Of a DNA stretch of 64,000 bases, positions 9,517 to 20,475 are shown piece after piece (the stretch's first letter is position 1; the number at the start of each line of letters is the position of its first letter). This stretch comes from Paragemmobacter amnigenus. GTDB taxonomy: Bacteria > Pseudomonadota > Alphaproteobacteria > Rhodobacterales > Rhodobacteraceae. The DNA is taken from assembly GCF_009908265.2 (NCBI RefSeq), contig NZ_JAAATX020000012.1:94131-158130 (forward strand). The letters are read 5' to 3'. Made by a program: the position numbers and the translations under genes. The notes under the pieces were generated by a model. That model worked only from the letters and a program-made list of their open reading frames with translations. It was not told the DNA's origin and did not search any database.

Positions 9517-10854
9517 TCACCCCAGAAGCCGCGCGTCGAAGGGATAGCGCGTCAGGTTCTCATGCCCCGTCTCGGTGATCAGTACCTGTTCTTCCAGCTT
9601 GATGGAAAAATCCCCGCCCTCCGGACTGACCAGCGCCTCGACGCACAGCACGTTCCCCGGCTCCAGCGCCACATCGAAGGCCCCTTCCACCCAACCGTCG
9701 GGATAGGGAACAAAGGGCCACTCGTCGCACAGCCCCACCCCGTGCATCTTGCAGGAATATTTCTGCGCCCAGTATTCGGGGGCCAGCTGATGCCCCCCAT
9801 GCGTCAATTCGCGGATCGTGACCCCGGGCTTCAGCATCGCCATATTGGTGGCGATATGGTCCATCGCGTGATGCATGGCGCTGACCATCGCATTGGTCGG
9901 CCGCCCGTCCCCCACCCACCAGGTGCGGCTGATGTCGATGCAGATGCCATAGCAACCGATCAGGTCAGTATCGAAGGCCACGATCTCGTTGTTCTGCACG
10001 ATCCGCGGCCCGCATTCCTGAAACCACGGATTCGTCCGCGGCCCCGACGCCAGCAACCGCGTCTCGATCCACTCCCCCCCGCGCCGGATGTTCCCCTTGT
10101 GCAGCTCCGCCCAGATATCGTCCTCGCTCACGCCCCCCTTCGGCACGGTCTCCCGCGTAAACGCCTCCATCTCCGCAATCGCCGCCTCACAGGCCCGATG
10201 CGCCGCCCGCATCGCCAGGATGTCATCCGGCCCCTTCACCGCCCGCACGCGCTCGGTGACGACCTCGCCCTCCAGCACCTCGAACCCCGCCCGCTCCAGC
10301 GCGCGCAGACCGTGGATCATGATCTTGTCCACCGCCAGCCGCCGGTTCGTGCCCGCATGGGCGCGCATCACCTCCTCCACCTGGGCCGCAAAGGCCCGCG
10401 CATCCGACGCCGTCGCATCCCCGCAGACGTTGTAGAAGAACGACGCCCCCGTCCGCAGCTCCTTCACCAGCGGGTTGAAGGTCACGAGGAAGGGGGAATT
10501 CTTGTATTCCCACATCACCATATGCCCGTCGGCGCAGATCAGACAGGCGCGGAACGGGTTGTGGCTGTTCCACAGCTGCATGTTCGTCGTATCGGTCGCA
10601 TAGCGGATGTTCAGCGGATCAAAGAGCAAAAGCCCCCCTATATCCCGCGCCACCAGCGCCTCGACCAGCCGCCGCCACCGGTATTCCCGCATCCGGTCCA
10701 GCTGCGGCAACTCCACCCCCGCCGCCTCCCATTCGGCAAAGGCCAGTTGCGTGGGCCCGATCTCCACCCGGTCATTGTCATTGGGCGTGCCATCCCCCAG
10801 CACGGCCCCCTTGCCCGGATCGATCTTCCGCCGCTCGGCATAATGCTGGTTCAT
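9517..10854 (-). CDS. dddP: DddP-type dimethylsulfoniopropionate lyase (M24 peptidase fold)
   Basis: 445 residues. The opening MNQHYAERRKIDPGKGAVLG followed by TPNDNDRVEIGPTQLAF is specific to DddP within the M24 metallopeptidase superfamily. DddP cleaves DMSP to dimethyl sulfide and acrylate. The DddP metal and catalytic residues are recognisable in order: two Asp in FDTDLIG, Asp in CIDISRTWW, His and the catalytic Asp in MHGVGLCDEWPF, Glu in CVEALVSPEGG and Glu in KLEEQVLI. The start at 10854 fits the family. Longer upstream frames would read through intergenic hairpins. No acrylate-processing gene (acuI, acuN/K) is adjacent, so the gene stands alone. Activity is inferred from residue conservation. 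Confidence 0.88.
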   Translation of the reverse strand: MNQHYAERRKIDPGKGAVLGDGTPNDNDRVEIGPTQLAFAEWEAAGVELPQLDRMREYRWRRLVEALVARDIGGLLLFDPLNIRYATDTTNMQLWNSHNPFRACLICADGHMVMWEYKNSPFLVTFNPLVKELRTGASFFYNVCGDATASDARAFAAQVEEVMRAHAGTNRRLAVDKIMIHGLRALERAGFEVLEGEVVTERVRAVKGPDDILAMRAAHRACEAAIAEMEAFTRETVPKGGVSEDDIWAELHKGNIRRGGEWIETRLLASGPRTNPWFQECGPRIVQNNEIVAFDTDLIGCYGICIDISRTWWVGDGRPTNAMVSAMHHAMDHIATNMAMLKPGVTIRELTHGGHQLAPEYWAQKYSCKMHGVGLCDEWPFVPYPDGWVEGAFDVALEPGNVLCVEALVSPEGGDFSIKLEEQVLITETGHENLTRYPFDARLLG

Positions 10855-11174
10855 CGCGCATCCCTCCCGCCCTGTGCCCGCAAGGCTCCGCCAAGCCCGC
10901 GCCAAAGGATCGCCCATCCCCGACACGTCCCGTCGCTTTCCTTCCCTGCCGCAGACAGGGGGGCCTCGGCCCCCCTCTTGGCCTGCGGCCAATTCACCCC
11001 CCGAGGATATTTCAGGACGGAAAATGCCCACTCCCCATTTTCCGTCCCCAAATATCCCGGGGGTCCGGGGGCTGGCCCCCGGCTTGCCCGGCCACAGGCG
11101 CGACGGCACCGCCGCGCGCGCGCCCCCGCGATGCCACCTTGAAGCCCGCCGCGCCGCCCCCTAGGGTCGCGCCC
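10855..11174. repeat. Intergenic region (320 bp) rich in inverted repeats, copy B of the AAATATCC element
   Basis: This divergent spacer between dddP and the EamA gene has no supported gene. It holds a G/C hairpin ggggggcctcggcccccc near 10959-10976. It also holds a long interrupted inverted repeat, 10997-11065: ccccgaggatattt and ggacggaaaatg on the left face cattttccgtcc and aaatatcccgggg on the right. Another hairpin gggggctggccccc follows at about 11067-11080. The right part is the aaatatcc(c/t)cggggg element also found at 18352. Promoters for the two divergent genes must lie here but are not obvious. Confidence 0.7.
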
Positions 11175-12047
11175 ATGCAGATCCAGACCGAAGCCAGCAC
11201 CCGCAAGGGCATTCTCCTGATGCTCGCGGCCCTCGTCCTCTTCACCGCGATGGATGCGCTGGCCAAGGGGCTGGTGCAGGTCTATCCCACCACGCAGGTG
11301 ATCTGGGCGCGCTTCATCGGGCAGGTGGCTCTGGTCCTCGTGATCGTCAACCGCGCCCTGCCGGTCATCGCCCGCACCCGCCATCCCGCGCTGCATGTCC
11401 TGCGCTCGGCCACGCAGATGGGGGCGACAGGGTTCTTCTTCGCCTCGCTCGCCCATATCGGACTGGCCGAGGCGACGGCGCTGGCCGACATCAACCCCGT
11501 CCTCATCACGCTGGGCGCCGCCCTCTTCCTTGGGGAAAAGCTGGGCCTGCGCCGCATCGCGGGCGTCATCGCCGCCATGACCGGCGCCATGATCATCATC
11601 CGCCCCGGCGCCGATGTCTTCACCCCCGCGGCCCTGCTGCCGCTGGGCTGCGCCGTCTCCTACGCCGCCTCGGCGCTGCTGACCCGCAAGGTGGGGATGA
11701 GCGAAAGCCCGTGGACCTCCATGCTCTACGGCGCGCTCTTCGGCTCGCTCGTCACGACGGCGCTGCTGCCGGGCGTCTGGCAGCCGGTCGCGCCCTCGGA
11801 CATCTGGCTTTTCGTCACCGTGGGCTGCCTCGGCACCGCCGCGCAGATCTGCCTCATCCGCGCCTTCTCCATGACCGAGGCCTCGATCCTCGCCCCCTTC
11901 GGCTATGCGGGCATCCTGCTCGCCACGATATGGGGGATCGTGCTCTATGACGAATGGCCCGACGCCTACACCCTTCTCGGCGCGGCGATCATCACCGCCT
12001 CGGGCCTCTACATCTGGCACCGCGAGACGCGCGCGCGGCGGGGCTGA
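11175..12047 (+). CDS. EamA/DMT-family transporter
   Basis: 290 residues with ten predicted hydrophobic helices in two EamA repeats, starting MQIQTEASTRKGILLMLAAL. The first repeat has FTAMDALAKGL and ARFIGQVALVLVI; the second starts near residue 150 (LLPLGCAVSYAASALLTRK). DMT members export metabolites or take up small solutes across the inner membrane; the substrate is not predictable here. The ATG at 11175 was preferred over an in-frame one 36 nt upstream because the family begins just before the first helix. It is divergent from dddP, so a role in exporting a DMSP product is possible but unsupported. Its stop abuts that of the convergent DUF1223 gene with no gap. Confidence 0.88.
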   Translation: MQIQTEASTRKGILLMLAALVLFTAMDALAKGLVQVYPTTQVIWARFIGQVALVLVIVNRALPVIARTRHPALHVLRSATQMGATGFFFASLAHIGLAEATALADINPVLITLGAALFLGEKLGLRRIAGVIAAMTGAMIIIRPGADVFTPAALLPLGCAVSYAASALLTRKVGMSESPWTSMLYGALFGSLVTTALLPGVWQPVAPSDIWLFVTVGCLGTAAQICLIRAFSMTEASILAPFGYAGILLATIWGIVLYDEWPDAYTLLGAAIITASGLYIWHRETRARRG

Positions 12048-12761
12048 TCACTCCACCCGCGCCGCCGCCACGACAGCCGCCGGTCCGGTCTCCTGCAAGA
12101 TCACCGCCACCGGCGCATCCCCCGCCGCCGTCACCTGCATCTCCAGCGGCGCGGTTCCGGCCCAGTCGCCCACCTTGGCCCACTCCGTGACGATGTTGCG
12201 ATAGGTCACCACCCGCCCCGCATTCTCGCCCCGCGCGATCTCCACCGTGGCCGAGGGGATATAGCGCACCACCTGCACCTCCACCCCGCGCGCCAGCGGC
12301 GGTTCGGCCACGGCACGGATCGCCAGCACATCCCCCTGCCGCTCCAGCGTCAGCGTGACGGGGCTTCCCGCCGCCAGATGCTTGCCGATCAGCTTGACCA
12401 CCGCCTCGGGCGTGTTGCCCTCGACCCGGTCCACGCCGCCGATCACCATCTGCGGCGTATAGATCATCCGGCTTCCCGCCGCGCGGGCATAGTCCTTCTG
12501 CCGCCCCGTGAACTCGGGCCGCGCAAAGCTATCGCTCCAGCCGATATAGTCCCAGTAGTCGACATGCAGCGCCAGCGCGATGACATCCTCATGCCCCGCA
12601 AGCTCTGCCATGAATTCATCCGCAGGCGGACAGGACGAACAGCCCTGCGAGGTGTAAAGCTCCACCACGACACCGGACCGTGCGGGACCGGCCTCCTCGG
12701 AAAATGCCGCCACCGGCGCAAGAAGCGTCACAGCGCAGAGCGCGCTGACGATATGTCGCAT
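12048..12761 (-). CDS. Secreted thioredoxin-fold protein of the DUF1223 family
   Basis: 237 residues: signal peptide ([20 protein letters not shown]), then [20 protein letters not shown], a CxxC motif in a thioredoxin-like strand-helix, followed by the family-typical [10 protein letters not shown] and [12 protein letters not shown]1223 proteins are periplasmic or secreted and of unknown exact role; a redox function is suggested by the CSSC pair. The start at 12761 was chosen over 12779 because aaggatgag is ideally placed before it and the signal peptide begins there. It is convergent and adjacent to the EamA gene. Confidence 0.85.
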   Translation of the reverse strand: MRHIVSALCAVTLLAPVAAFSEEAGPARSGVVVELYTSQGCSSCPPADEFMAELAGHEDVIALALHVDYWDYIGWSDSFARPEFTGRQKDYARAAGSRMIYTPQMVIGGVDRVEGNTPEAVVKLIGKHLAAGSPVTLTLERQGDVLAIRAVAEPPLARGVEVQVVRYIPSATVEIARGENAGRVVTYRNIVTEWAKVGDWAGTAPLEMQVTAAGDAPVAVILQETGPAAVVAAARVE

Positions 12762-12927
12762 CTCATCCTTCCCGGTCATTGGCAGTCACCCCACCCTGTT
12801 ACAAAACCAGCGCGTCCCGCGCCAATCAAGCATTTGCGAGGCTTCGCACCCCCCTTTTCCCCCCGTTCCGCCCGCGCGGCAACGGGCCTTCCCGCGGAAC
12901 CGGACCGAACTGGGGGCTTTATTTTCG

Positions 12928-12945
12928 GCATACAATTGCATACAA
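12928..12945 (+). promoter_or_regulatory. Tandem GCATACAA repeat upstream of acnA (possible operator)
   Basis: gcatacaa occurs at 12928-12935 and again at 12938-12945, spaced exactly one helical turn, about 100 bp before the acnA start. It stands out as AT-rich in a GC-rich spacer. A dimeric regulator site or part of a promoter is possible; no regulator is identified. Confidence 0.35.
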
Positions 12946-13045
12946 GGTGCCGGACTCCCTTGCCAGCAAGGATTCTTTCCGGCATCGGAACCATGCAGCG
13001 GCCCCTTCGCGGGCCCGTCACGCCAGCGATTTGCAGGAGGCCCCC

Positions 13046-15733
<2,688 letters not shown>

Positions 15734-15755
15734 GACAGGTTCCGCCGGAAGAAAA

Positions 15756-15787
15756 GGACAGCCCGTGGCACATGCCGCGGGCTGTCC
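15756..15787 (+). terminator. Terminator after acnA
   Basis: Stem ggacagcccg/cgggctgtcc around a 12-nt loop, 22 nt after the acnA stop, followed by gctttccc. Confidence 0.8.
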
Positions 15788-15990
15788 GCTTTCCCGCCCT
15801 TCTGCCGCCACAATCCTCCGTCAGACCTTAACCATGAAAACCGCCGGGCACCCGCTGCTCAGGCCTGTTGCGTCACCCCGGAAACCCATTGTTTCCGATA
15901 AAGCGGCTGCCCGTGGACCCTTTCGGGGGCTATGGTCATCCCACATGCGTACGAGTGAAACCCCTCGATCACGCCCGGGAAGACCGACGG

Positions 15991-16113
15991 ATGCAACGAC
16001 CCCTTTCCCCTCCGCCCGCCACGCAGCGCGCACTTTCCCTCGGCACCGCGCTGCCATGGGGCGAAGGACTGGTCCTGCTGACCGTCATCGGCTTCCTGCT
16101 GATCGGTGTCTGA
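15991..16113 (+). CDS. Possible 40-residue single-span membrane protein
   Basis: A short frame starting MQRPLSPPPATQRALS and ending in one hydrophobic segment (GLVLLTVIGFLLIGV). The ATG follows ggaagaccgacgg, a moderate ribosome site, and a bidirectional terminator hairpin lies 32 nt downstream, which is where an expressed gene would need one. There is no homology I recognise. The rest of the 15788-15990 spacer shows nothing identifiable. Confidence 0.35.
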   Translation: MQRPLSPPPATQRALSLGTALPWGEGLVLLTVIGFLLIGV

Positions 16114-16145
16114 TCTGGCCTCGGACCCCGCAGGACAAGATGCAA

Positions 16146-16169
16146 AAGGGCGGCCACAGGGCCGCCCTT
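16146..16169. terminator. Bidirectional terminator between the small ORF and ccmG
   Basis: Perfect 10-bp stem aagggcggcc/ggccgccctt with loop acag. On the minus strand it is followed by cttttgc, so it fits as the end of the ccm operon. On the plus strand only ctgcg follows. Confidence 0.82.
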
Positions 16170-16194
16170 CTGCGTTCCACCCTGTGCGACAGGC

Positions 16195-16737
16195 TCAGCC
16201 GCCCACAGCCGCCAGCGCCGCCTCCAGCGCGGGCACGAACCGCGTCTCGTAATCCGTGCCCACCAGCGGCCCGATGAACCGGAAGGCCACCGTCCCGTCG
16301 CCATTGATGATGAAGGTCTCGGGCGGCGCGGTGACGCCCCAGTCCACGCGGTTGCGCCCCTTGGGATCAAAGCCGATGGCAAAGAACGGATTGCCGTCCT
16401 CCTCCAGATAGGCCGTCGCATCCGCGGCCTTGTCCATCATGTTCACACCGGCCACACGGATGCCCTTCGCTGCCATCTCCAGCAGCACCGGATGCTCGGC
16501 ACGGCAGGGCGGACACCAGCTCGCCCAGAAATTCACCACCGTCACCTTGCCCGTCCGCAGATCGCCATCCGTCAGCGCAGGGAAACCCGCCAGCCCCTCG
16601 ACCGGCACCGCAGGCGCCTCGCGCCCGATAAAGACCGACGGCAGGTCATCGGGGTTCTCCCGCTGCATTCCCACATAGAACATGCCCGCCAGCCCCAGAA
16701 ACAGGACCGGCGGCAGCACCATCAGCCACCTAGCCAT
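16195..16737 (-). CDS. ccmG: Thiol:disulfide interchange protein CcmG/DsbE
   Basis: 180 residues with an N-terminal membrane anchor (about residues 3-24) and a periplasmic thioredoxin domain with active site FWASWCPPC. The acidic helix and VTAPPETFIINGDG (the GVxGxPETF-like loop with its cis-proline) are those of CcmG, which reduces apocytochrome c cysteines before heme attachment. It overlaps ccmD by 8 bp and is the last gene of the ccm block. The terminator at 16146-16169 follows. Confidence 0.95.
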   Translation of the reverse strand: MARWLMVLPPVLFLGLAGMFYVGMQRENPDDLPSVFIGREAPAVPVEGLAGFPALTDGDLRTGKVTVVNFWASWCPPCRAEHPVLLEMAAKGIRVAGVNMMDKAADATAYLEEDGNPFFAIGFDPKGRNRVDWGVTAPPETFIINGDGTVAFRFIGPLVGTDYETRFVPALEAALAAVGG

Positions 16738-16894
16738 CCGCCCGCTCCCCTGCCCGCGCCTCGATCTCGGCCAGTTGCCGCTTCACCCGCCGCCCCTGCC
16801 AGACCGACAGCGCCACCACCGCCATCAAAAGCCCCAGCGACGCCCCATAGGACGCCAGCACCGCAAAGGCGTATTTCCCCAGATCAGGCATCAT
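16730..16894 (-). CDS. ccmD: Heme exporter protein CcmD
   Basis: 54 residues: one membrane helix (YAFAVLASYGASLGLLMAVVALSVW) followed by a basic, coiled tail (QGRRVKRQLAEIEARAGERADG), the standard CcmD pattern. CcmD helps release holo-CcmE from the CcmABC complex. The start at 16894 overlaps the ccmC stop (ATGA); an ATG one codon later is equally possible. Position between ccmC and ccmG confirms the call despite the weak primary conservation of CcmD. Confidence 0.9.
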   Translation of the reverse strand: MMPDLGKYAFAVLASYGASLGLLMAVVALSVWQGRRVKRQLAEIEARAGERADG

Positions 16895-17619
16895 GCCAGC
16901 CGCTCCCGCGCCAAGAGCGCCGCCATCCGCCGCGCACGGATCTCGGTCCGCGTCCGCATCAGCACCAGCGCCACGAACAGCAGGACGAACCCCGCGATAC
17001 AGACCAGCAGCGGAAACCAGAACACATCCGCCACGTTCTCCTCCTTGTCCAGCGACAGCGACGCCCCCTGATGCAGGCCCTGATTCCAGAACAGCACCGC
17101 ATAGCGCGACAGCAGTGCAAAGACCGATCCCACCAGACACAGCACCGCCGTCAGGTCCGCCGCCGTATCGGGGTTCTCGACCGCCTGCCACAGCGCGATA
17201 TAGCCCAGATAGAACAGCGTCAGGATCAGAAAGGACGTAAGCCGCGGGTCCCAAGCCCACCACGTCCCCCACATCGGCTGCCCCCAGAACGCCCCCGTCA
17301 CCAGCGCGATGACAGTGAAGGTCAACCCCACCGGCGCCGCGGCCTTGGCGGCCAGCGCGCTCACATGATGCCGCCGCACCAGCCAGATCAGGCTCGTGAC
17401 CAGCATCATCACCCAGGCATTGATCGCCATCATCGCGGCGGGCACATGCAGATAGATGATCTTGACCGTCGATCCCTGCCGAAAATCATCCGGCGTCAGG
17501 AAGAACCCCCAGACCAGCCCCACGCCCAGACAGGCCGCCGCCAGACCCCAGACAAAGGGCAACACCCCCGCCGAGGTCTGCATGAACTTCTTCGGATTGG
17601 CATATTCCCAGATCGACAT
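16891..17619 (-). CDS. ccmC: Heme exporter protein CcmC
   Basis: 242 residues, six membrane helices and the tryptophan-rich WWD motif region (FWGQPMWGTWWAWDPRLTSFLIL) that presents heme to CcmE. Flanking histidines are in YLHVPAAMM and VRRHHVSAL. It is the core of the CcmABCD complex of system I cytochrome c maturation. It overlaps ccmD by 4 bp and lies 53 bp after ccmB. Confidence 0.97.
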   Translation of the reverse strand: MSIWEYANPKKFMQTSAGVLPFVWGLAAACLGVGLVWGFFLTPDDFRQGSTVKIIYLHVPAAMMAINAWVMMLVTSLIWLVRRHHVSALAAKAAAPVGLTFTVIALVTGAFWGQPMWGTWWAWDPRLTSFLILTLFYLGYIALWQAVENPDTAADLTAVLCLVGSVFALLSRYAVLFWNQGLHQGASLSLDKEENVADVFWFPLLVCIAGFVLLFVALVLMRTRTEIRARRMAALLARERLA

Positions 17620-17672
17620 GCGCGTCCCTTAAGCCTTCGCCCTACCGCCCGCAATTCACTATCACGCGCGCC

Positions 17673-18329
17673 TCACCGCAGATTGACGCGGATTGCCGCA
17701 GCCGCCGCAAAGGGCAGCATCGCCCCCGCCCCCAAGGTGATCGCCGCCAGCAGGAGCAGCGGCACATCCACCGCCTGCCCCGCCGCCCCGCGCTTCACCG
17801 CCTCGGCCCCGAAGATCAGCGTCGGCACATAAAGCGGCAGCACCAGCAGGCTCAACAGCAGCCCCCCCCGCTTCACCCCCACCACCAGCGCCGCGCCAAA
17901 GGCCCCGATCACCGACAGCGCGGGCGTGCCGAGCAGCAGCGACAGCACGAGCCAGCCATAGCCCTCCACCGGCAGGTTCAACAGAACCGCCAGCACGGGT
18001 GCGGCCACCGTCAGCGGCAACCCCGTCACCAGCCAATGCGCAAAGGCCTTCACCGCCACCACCGCCTCCAGCGGCATGGGGCTGGTGGCCAGCAGGTCCA
18101 GCGACCCGTCCTCGAAATCCAGCGCAAAGATGCGGTCCAGCGACAGCAGGCACGCCAGCAAGGCCCCCACCCACAGGATCCCCGGCGCGATCCGCCCCAG
18201 CATGCCCCCCTCGGGCCCCACGCCCAAAGGCACCAGCACCGCCACCAGCAGGAAGAAGGCCAGACCCAGCCCGAAGCCGCCCCCGGCCCGCATCGCCAGC
18301 CGCAGATCACGGGTCAGCAGCGCCCACAT
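17673..18329 (-). CDS. ccmB: Heme exporter protein CcmB
   Basis: 218 residues with six membrane helices and the family opening LLTRDLRLAMRAGGGF. The conserved loop ALDFEDGSLDLLATSPMPLE is the ABC-permease coupling region that meets CcmA. It forms the membrane part of the CcmAB transporter driving release of heme-loaded CcmE. A 94-bp spacer separates it from ccmA and carries a repeat element (18352-18403). Confidence 0.96.
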   Translation of the reverse strand: MWALLTRDLRLAMRAGGGFGLGLAFFLLVAVLVPLGVGPEGGMLGRIAPGILWVGALLACLLSLDRIFALDFEDGSLDLLATSPMPLEAVVAVKAFAHWLVTGLPLTVAAPVLAVLLNLPVEGYGWLVLSLLLGTPALSVIGAFGAALVVGVKRGGLLLSLLVLPLYVPTLIFGAEAVKRGAAGQAVDVPLLLLAAITLGAGAMLPFAAAAAIRVNLR

Positions 18330-18351
18330 GCTGCGCCCCCCTCTTCTCTGC

Positions 18352-18403
18352 GCAAATATCCTCGGGGGGTGCGGGGGGCAAACGCCCCCCCGTCAACTCC
18401 GGC
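18352..18403. repeat. Intergenic repeat element copy C (AAATATCCTCGGGGGG type)
   Basis: gcaaatatcctcggggggt is followed by a G-run/C-run hairpin (gcggggggcaaacgcccccc). The same aaatatcc(c/t)cggggg core is at 11050-11063. It sits between ccmA and ccmB, inside a presumed operon, so it could cause partial termination. Confidence 0.65.
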
Positions 18404-18423
18404 CATCCCGCGCCGCGCCCCGC

Positions 18424-19050
18424 TCATGCGAAAGCCTCGTCGAAATCCCCGCGCCGCCCGCCCGCCGCAGGCGCCTTCGCGCGGAAGGGGGAAAGGTCCA
18501 GCACCTCTGCCTCGGCCAGTCCCAGATCGATATGCGTGGCCGCCAGAACCGCGCCCCCGCCTGCCAGATGCCCCCGCACCACCCCCGCAAACAGCGCGAC
18601 CGAGGCCGCATCCAGCGACACCGTCGGCTCGTCCAGCAACCACACCGCCCGCCCCGTCACCAGCAGACGCGCCAGCCCCAGCCGCCGCTTCTGCCCCGCA
18701 GACAGGTTCGCCGCCCGCCTGTCGCGCAGCGCCAGCAGGTCCATCCCCGCCAGCGCCTGCTCCACCTCGCGCGTGCCATGGATCGCCGCCCAGAAGCGCA
18801 GGTTCTCCTCCACCGTCAGCGCGGCCTTCAACCCGTCGGCATGGGCGGCATAGGCCATCGCCTCCGCCGGCACCGACACGCTGCCCTCGAGCGCCGGTTG
18901 CAACCCCGCGATGGTCCGCAGCAGCGTGGTCTTGCCCACCCCGTTCGGCCCCCGCAGGATCAGCGCGCGCCCCGCCGCCAGCCGGAAGGTCACCCCCTCC
19001 AGCACGGCAATCCCGCCGCGCGCCACGGCCAACCCCTCGACGCTCAGCAC
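18424..19050 (-). CDS. ccmA: Cytochrome c biogenesis ATP-binding protein CcmA
   Basis: 208 residues, the normal CcmA length, with Walker [11 protein letters not shown], signature [15 protein letters not shown], Walker [13 protein letters not shown] and H-loop ATHIDLG. It powers the CcmAB complex. No ATG is available at the right place. I chose the GTG at 19050 ([13 protein letters not shown]) because aagga lies 8 nt before it; a TTG two codons earlier is too close to that site. The aagga is part of a perfect 20-bp palindrome (19055-19074), so the ribosome site would be hidden if the mRNA folds. Longer in-frame versions begin inside the upstream gene and lack conservation. Confidence 0.93.
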   Translation of the reverse strand: MLSVEGLAVARGGIAVLEGVTFRLAAGRALILRGPNGVGKTTLLRTIAGLQPALEGSVSVPAEAMAYAAHADGLKAALTVEENLRFWAAIHGTREVEQALAGMDLLALRDRRAANLSAGQKRRLGLARLLVTGRAVWLLDEPTVSLDAASVALFAGVVRGHLAGGGAVLAATHIDLGLAEAEVLDLSPFRAKAPAAGGRRGDFDEAFA

Positions 19051-19054
19051 TTCC

Positions 19055-19098
19055 AAATTCCTTCGAAGGAATTTGCAAAAATTTTCGAGAATTTTTGC
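19055..19098. repeat. Double palindrome overlapping the ccmA ribosome-binding site
   Basis: 19055-19074 is the perfect palindrome aaattccttcgaaggaattt. Directly beside it, 19075-19098 forms gcaaaaatt-ttcgag-aatttttgc, a perfect 9-bp stem. The pair is strikingly AT-rich for this genome. Read on the minus strand it lies between the Mth938-like gene and the GTG of ccmA and contains that gene's aagga. Confidence 0.85.
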
Positions 19099-19111
19099 CC
19101 GCGCCGCGACG

Positions 19112-19474
19112 TCACGGCCCGCCCACCGGCAACAGCGCCGCCGCGATCCGCCGCCCCTCGCCCAGCAGCACATTGTAGGTCCGGCAGGCCGCGGGCGAGG
19201 ACATCACCTCCACCCCGATCCCTTCCGCCTCCAGCGCCTCGCGGAAGGCGCGGGGTGGATGCGCGATCTCGGCCCCCATGCCCAGCAGCAGCACGTCGAT
19301 CCTGCCCGCCATGGCCAAGGGCGTCGCCGTATCCTCCAGCCCGCCCCACGGCCCCGCATCCCAGGGCGTCACCAGACAGGCCCCGCGCAGCACATGCCCC
19401 CCCACGCGAAAGAAGCCCGGCCCGTATCCCTCGACCGGCAGGGCAGAGCCATAGCTGATCTCGGTCAGGCGCAT
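19112..19474 (-). CDS. Mth938-like (DUF498) domain protein
   Basis: 120 residues, the full length of the DUF498/Mth938 family. Landmarks are [34 protein letters not shown] and [26 protein letters not shown], close to mitochondrial NDUFAF3 and bacterial relatives. The molecular role in bacteria is unsettled. The gene sits between secF and ccmA on the same strand, 10 bp after secF, so it is probably translated from the sec transcript. This placement next to secDF is recurrent in related bacteria, from memory. Confidence 0.88.
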   Translation of the reverse strand: MRLTEISYGSALPVEGYGPGFFRVGGHVLRGACLVTPWDAGPWGGLEDTATPLAMAGRIDVLLLGMGAEIAHPPRAFREALEAEGIGVEVMSSPAACRTYNVLLGEGRRIAAALLPVGGP

Positions 19475-19484
19475 CGCAGCCCCC

Positions 19485-20462
19485 TCAAGCGTCGATATTG
19501 GCGAAGTCGTCCGGCGTGCCCGCCTTCTTGGCCTTTTCCGACCGGTCCAGCCCGATGATCAGCACGATGTTCTTGGCCACATAGACCGACGAATAGGTCC
19601 CGAACAGCACGCCAAGGAAGATCGCCAGCGAAAAGCCCCGCAGCACGTCGCCCCCGAAAACCAGCATCGCCCCCACCGCGATCAGCGTGGTCAGCGCCGT
19701 CATCAGGGTGCGCGCCAGCGTCTCGTTCACCGACAGGTTCATCACCTCGCGCAGGGGCATCTGCTTGTATTTCTGCAGGTTCTCCCGCAGCCGGTCAAAG
19801 ACGACCACCGTGTCGTTGATCGAATAGCCAAGGATGGTGAGCAGCGCCGCCACGATGGTCAGGTCGAACTTGATCTGGAAGATGGCAAAGATGCCGATGG
19901 TGATGATCACGTCATGCAGCAGCGCCAGAACCGCCCCCACGCCGAACTGCCATTCGAACCGCAGCCACATGTAGACCATGATGCACAGGCTCGTCACGAT
20001 CAGCGCGAGGACCGATGTATAGACAAGCTCGCCCGAAACCTTGGGTCCCACGCTTTCGACGCTGGGAAAGGTCATCGCGGGGTCGATGGCCGCGCGCAGC
20101 ACCTCTTCCACCTGCCCGATCTGCTCGGGCGTGACGGCCTGCGACTCATCCTCTGCCGCGATGCGGATCATCGTGACATGCTGGTTCTCGGCGAAATTCG
20201 TGTCGAAGACCTCGGTGATCGACACATCGCCCAGGGGCAGGCCCTGCAGCGCCTCGCGATAGGCCCCCACATCCACCGCCACGGTCGATTCCGTGCGGAT
20301 CGTGGTCCCGCCCTTGAAGTCGATCCCGTAATTCAACCCCATCACCGCCCATGCGACGATGGCCAGCACCGACAGGAACAGCGACCCGCCGAAGGTCAGC
20401 CACTGCCAGCGGAAGAAGTCGAAATTCGTCTTGTCGGGTGCCAGCTTGAAACGCCATGCCAT
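19485..20462 (-). CDS. secF: Protein translocase subunit SecF
   Basis: 325 residues, six membrane helices with a large periplasmic loop after the first. Signatures are NYGIDFKGGTTI near residue 50 and the cytoplasmic-side block YSINDTVVVFDRLRENLQKY. With SecD it uses the proton gradient to pull preproteins out of SecYEG. It lies 13 bp after secD. Confidence 0.97.
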   Translation of the reverse strand: MAWRFKLAPDKTNFDFFRWQWLTFGGSLFLSVLAIVAWAVMGLNYGIDFKGGTTIRTESTVAVDVGAYREALQGLPLGDVSITEVFDTNFAENQHVTMIRIAAEDESQAVTPEQIGQVEEVLRAAIDPAMTFPSVESVGPKVSGELVYTSVLALIVTSLCIMVYMWLRFEWQFGVGAVLALLHDVIITIGIFAIFQIKFDLTIVAALLTILGYSINDTVVVFDRLRENLQKYKQMPLREVMNLSVNETLARTLMTALTTLIAVGAMLVFGGDVLRGFSLAIFLGVLFGTYSSVYVAKNIVLIIGLDRSEKAKKAGTPDDFANIDA

Positions 20463-20475
20463 GATCCGGTCCCCC

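Noticed and set aside
18424..19173. ccmA starting at 19173
   Set aside because: That version begins inside the coding part of the preceding gene and adds about 40 non-conserved residues; GTG 19050 gives the normal family length.
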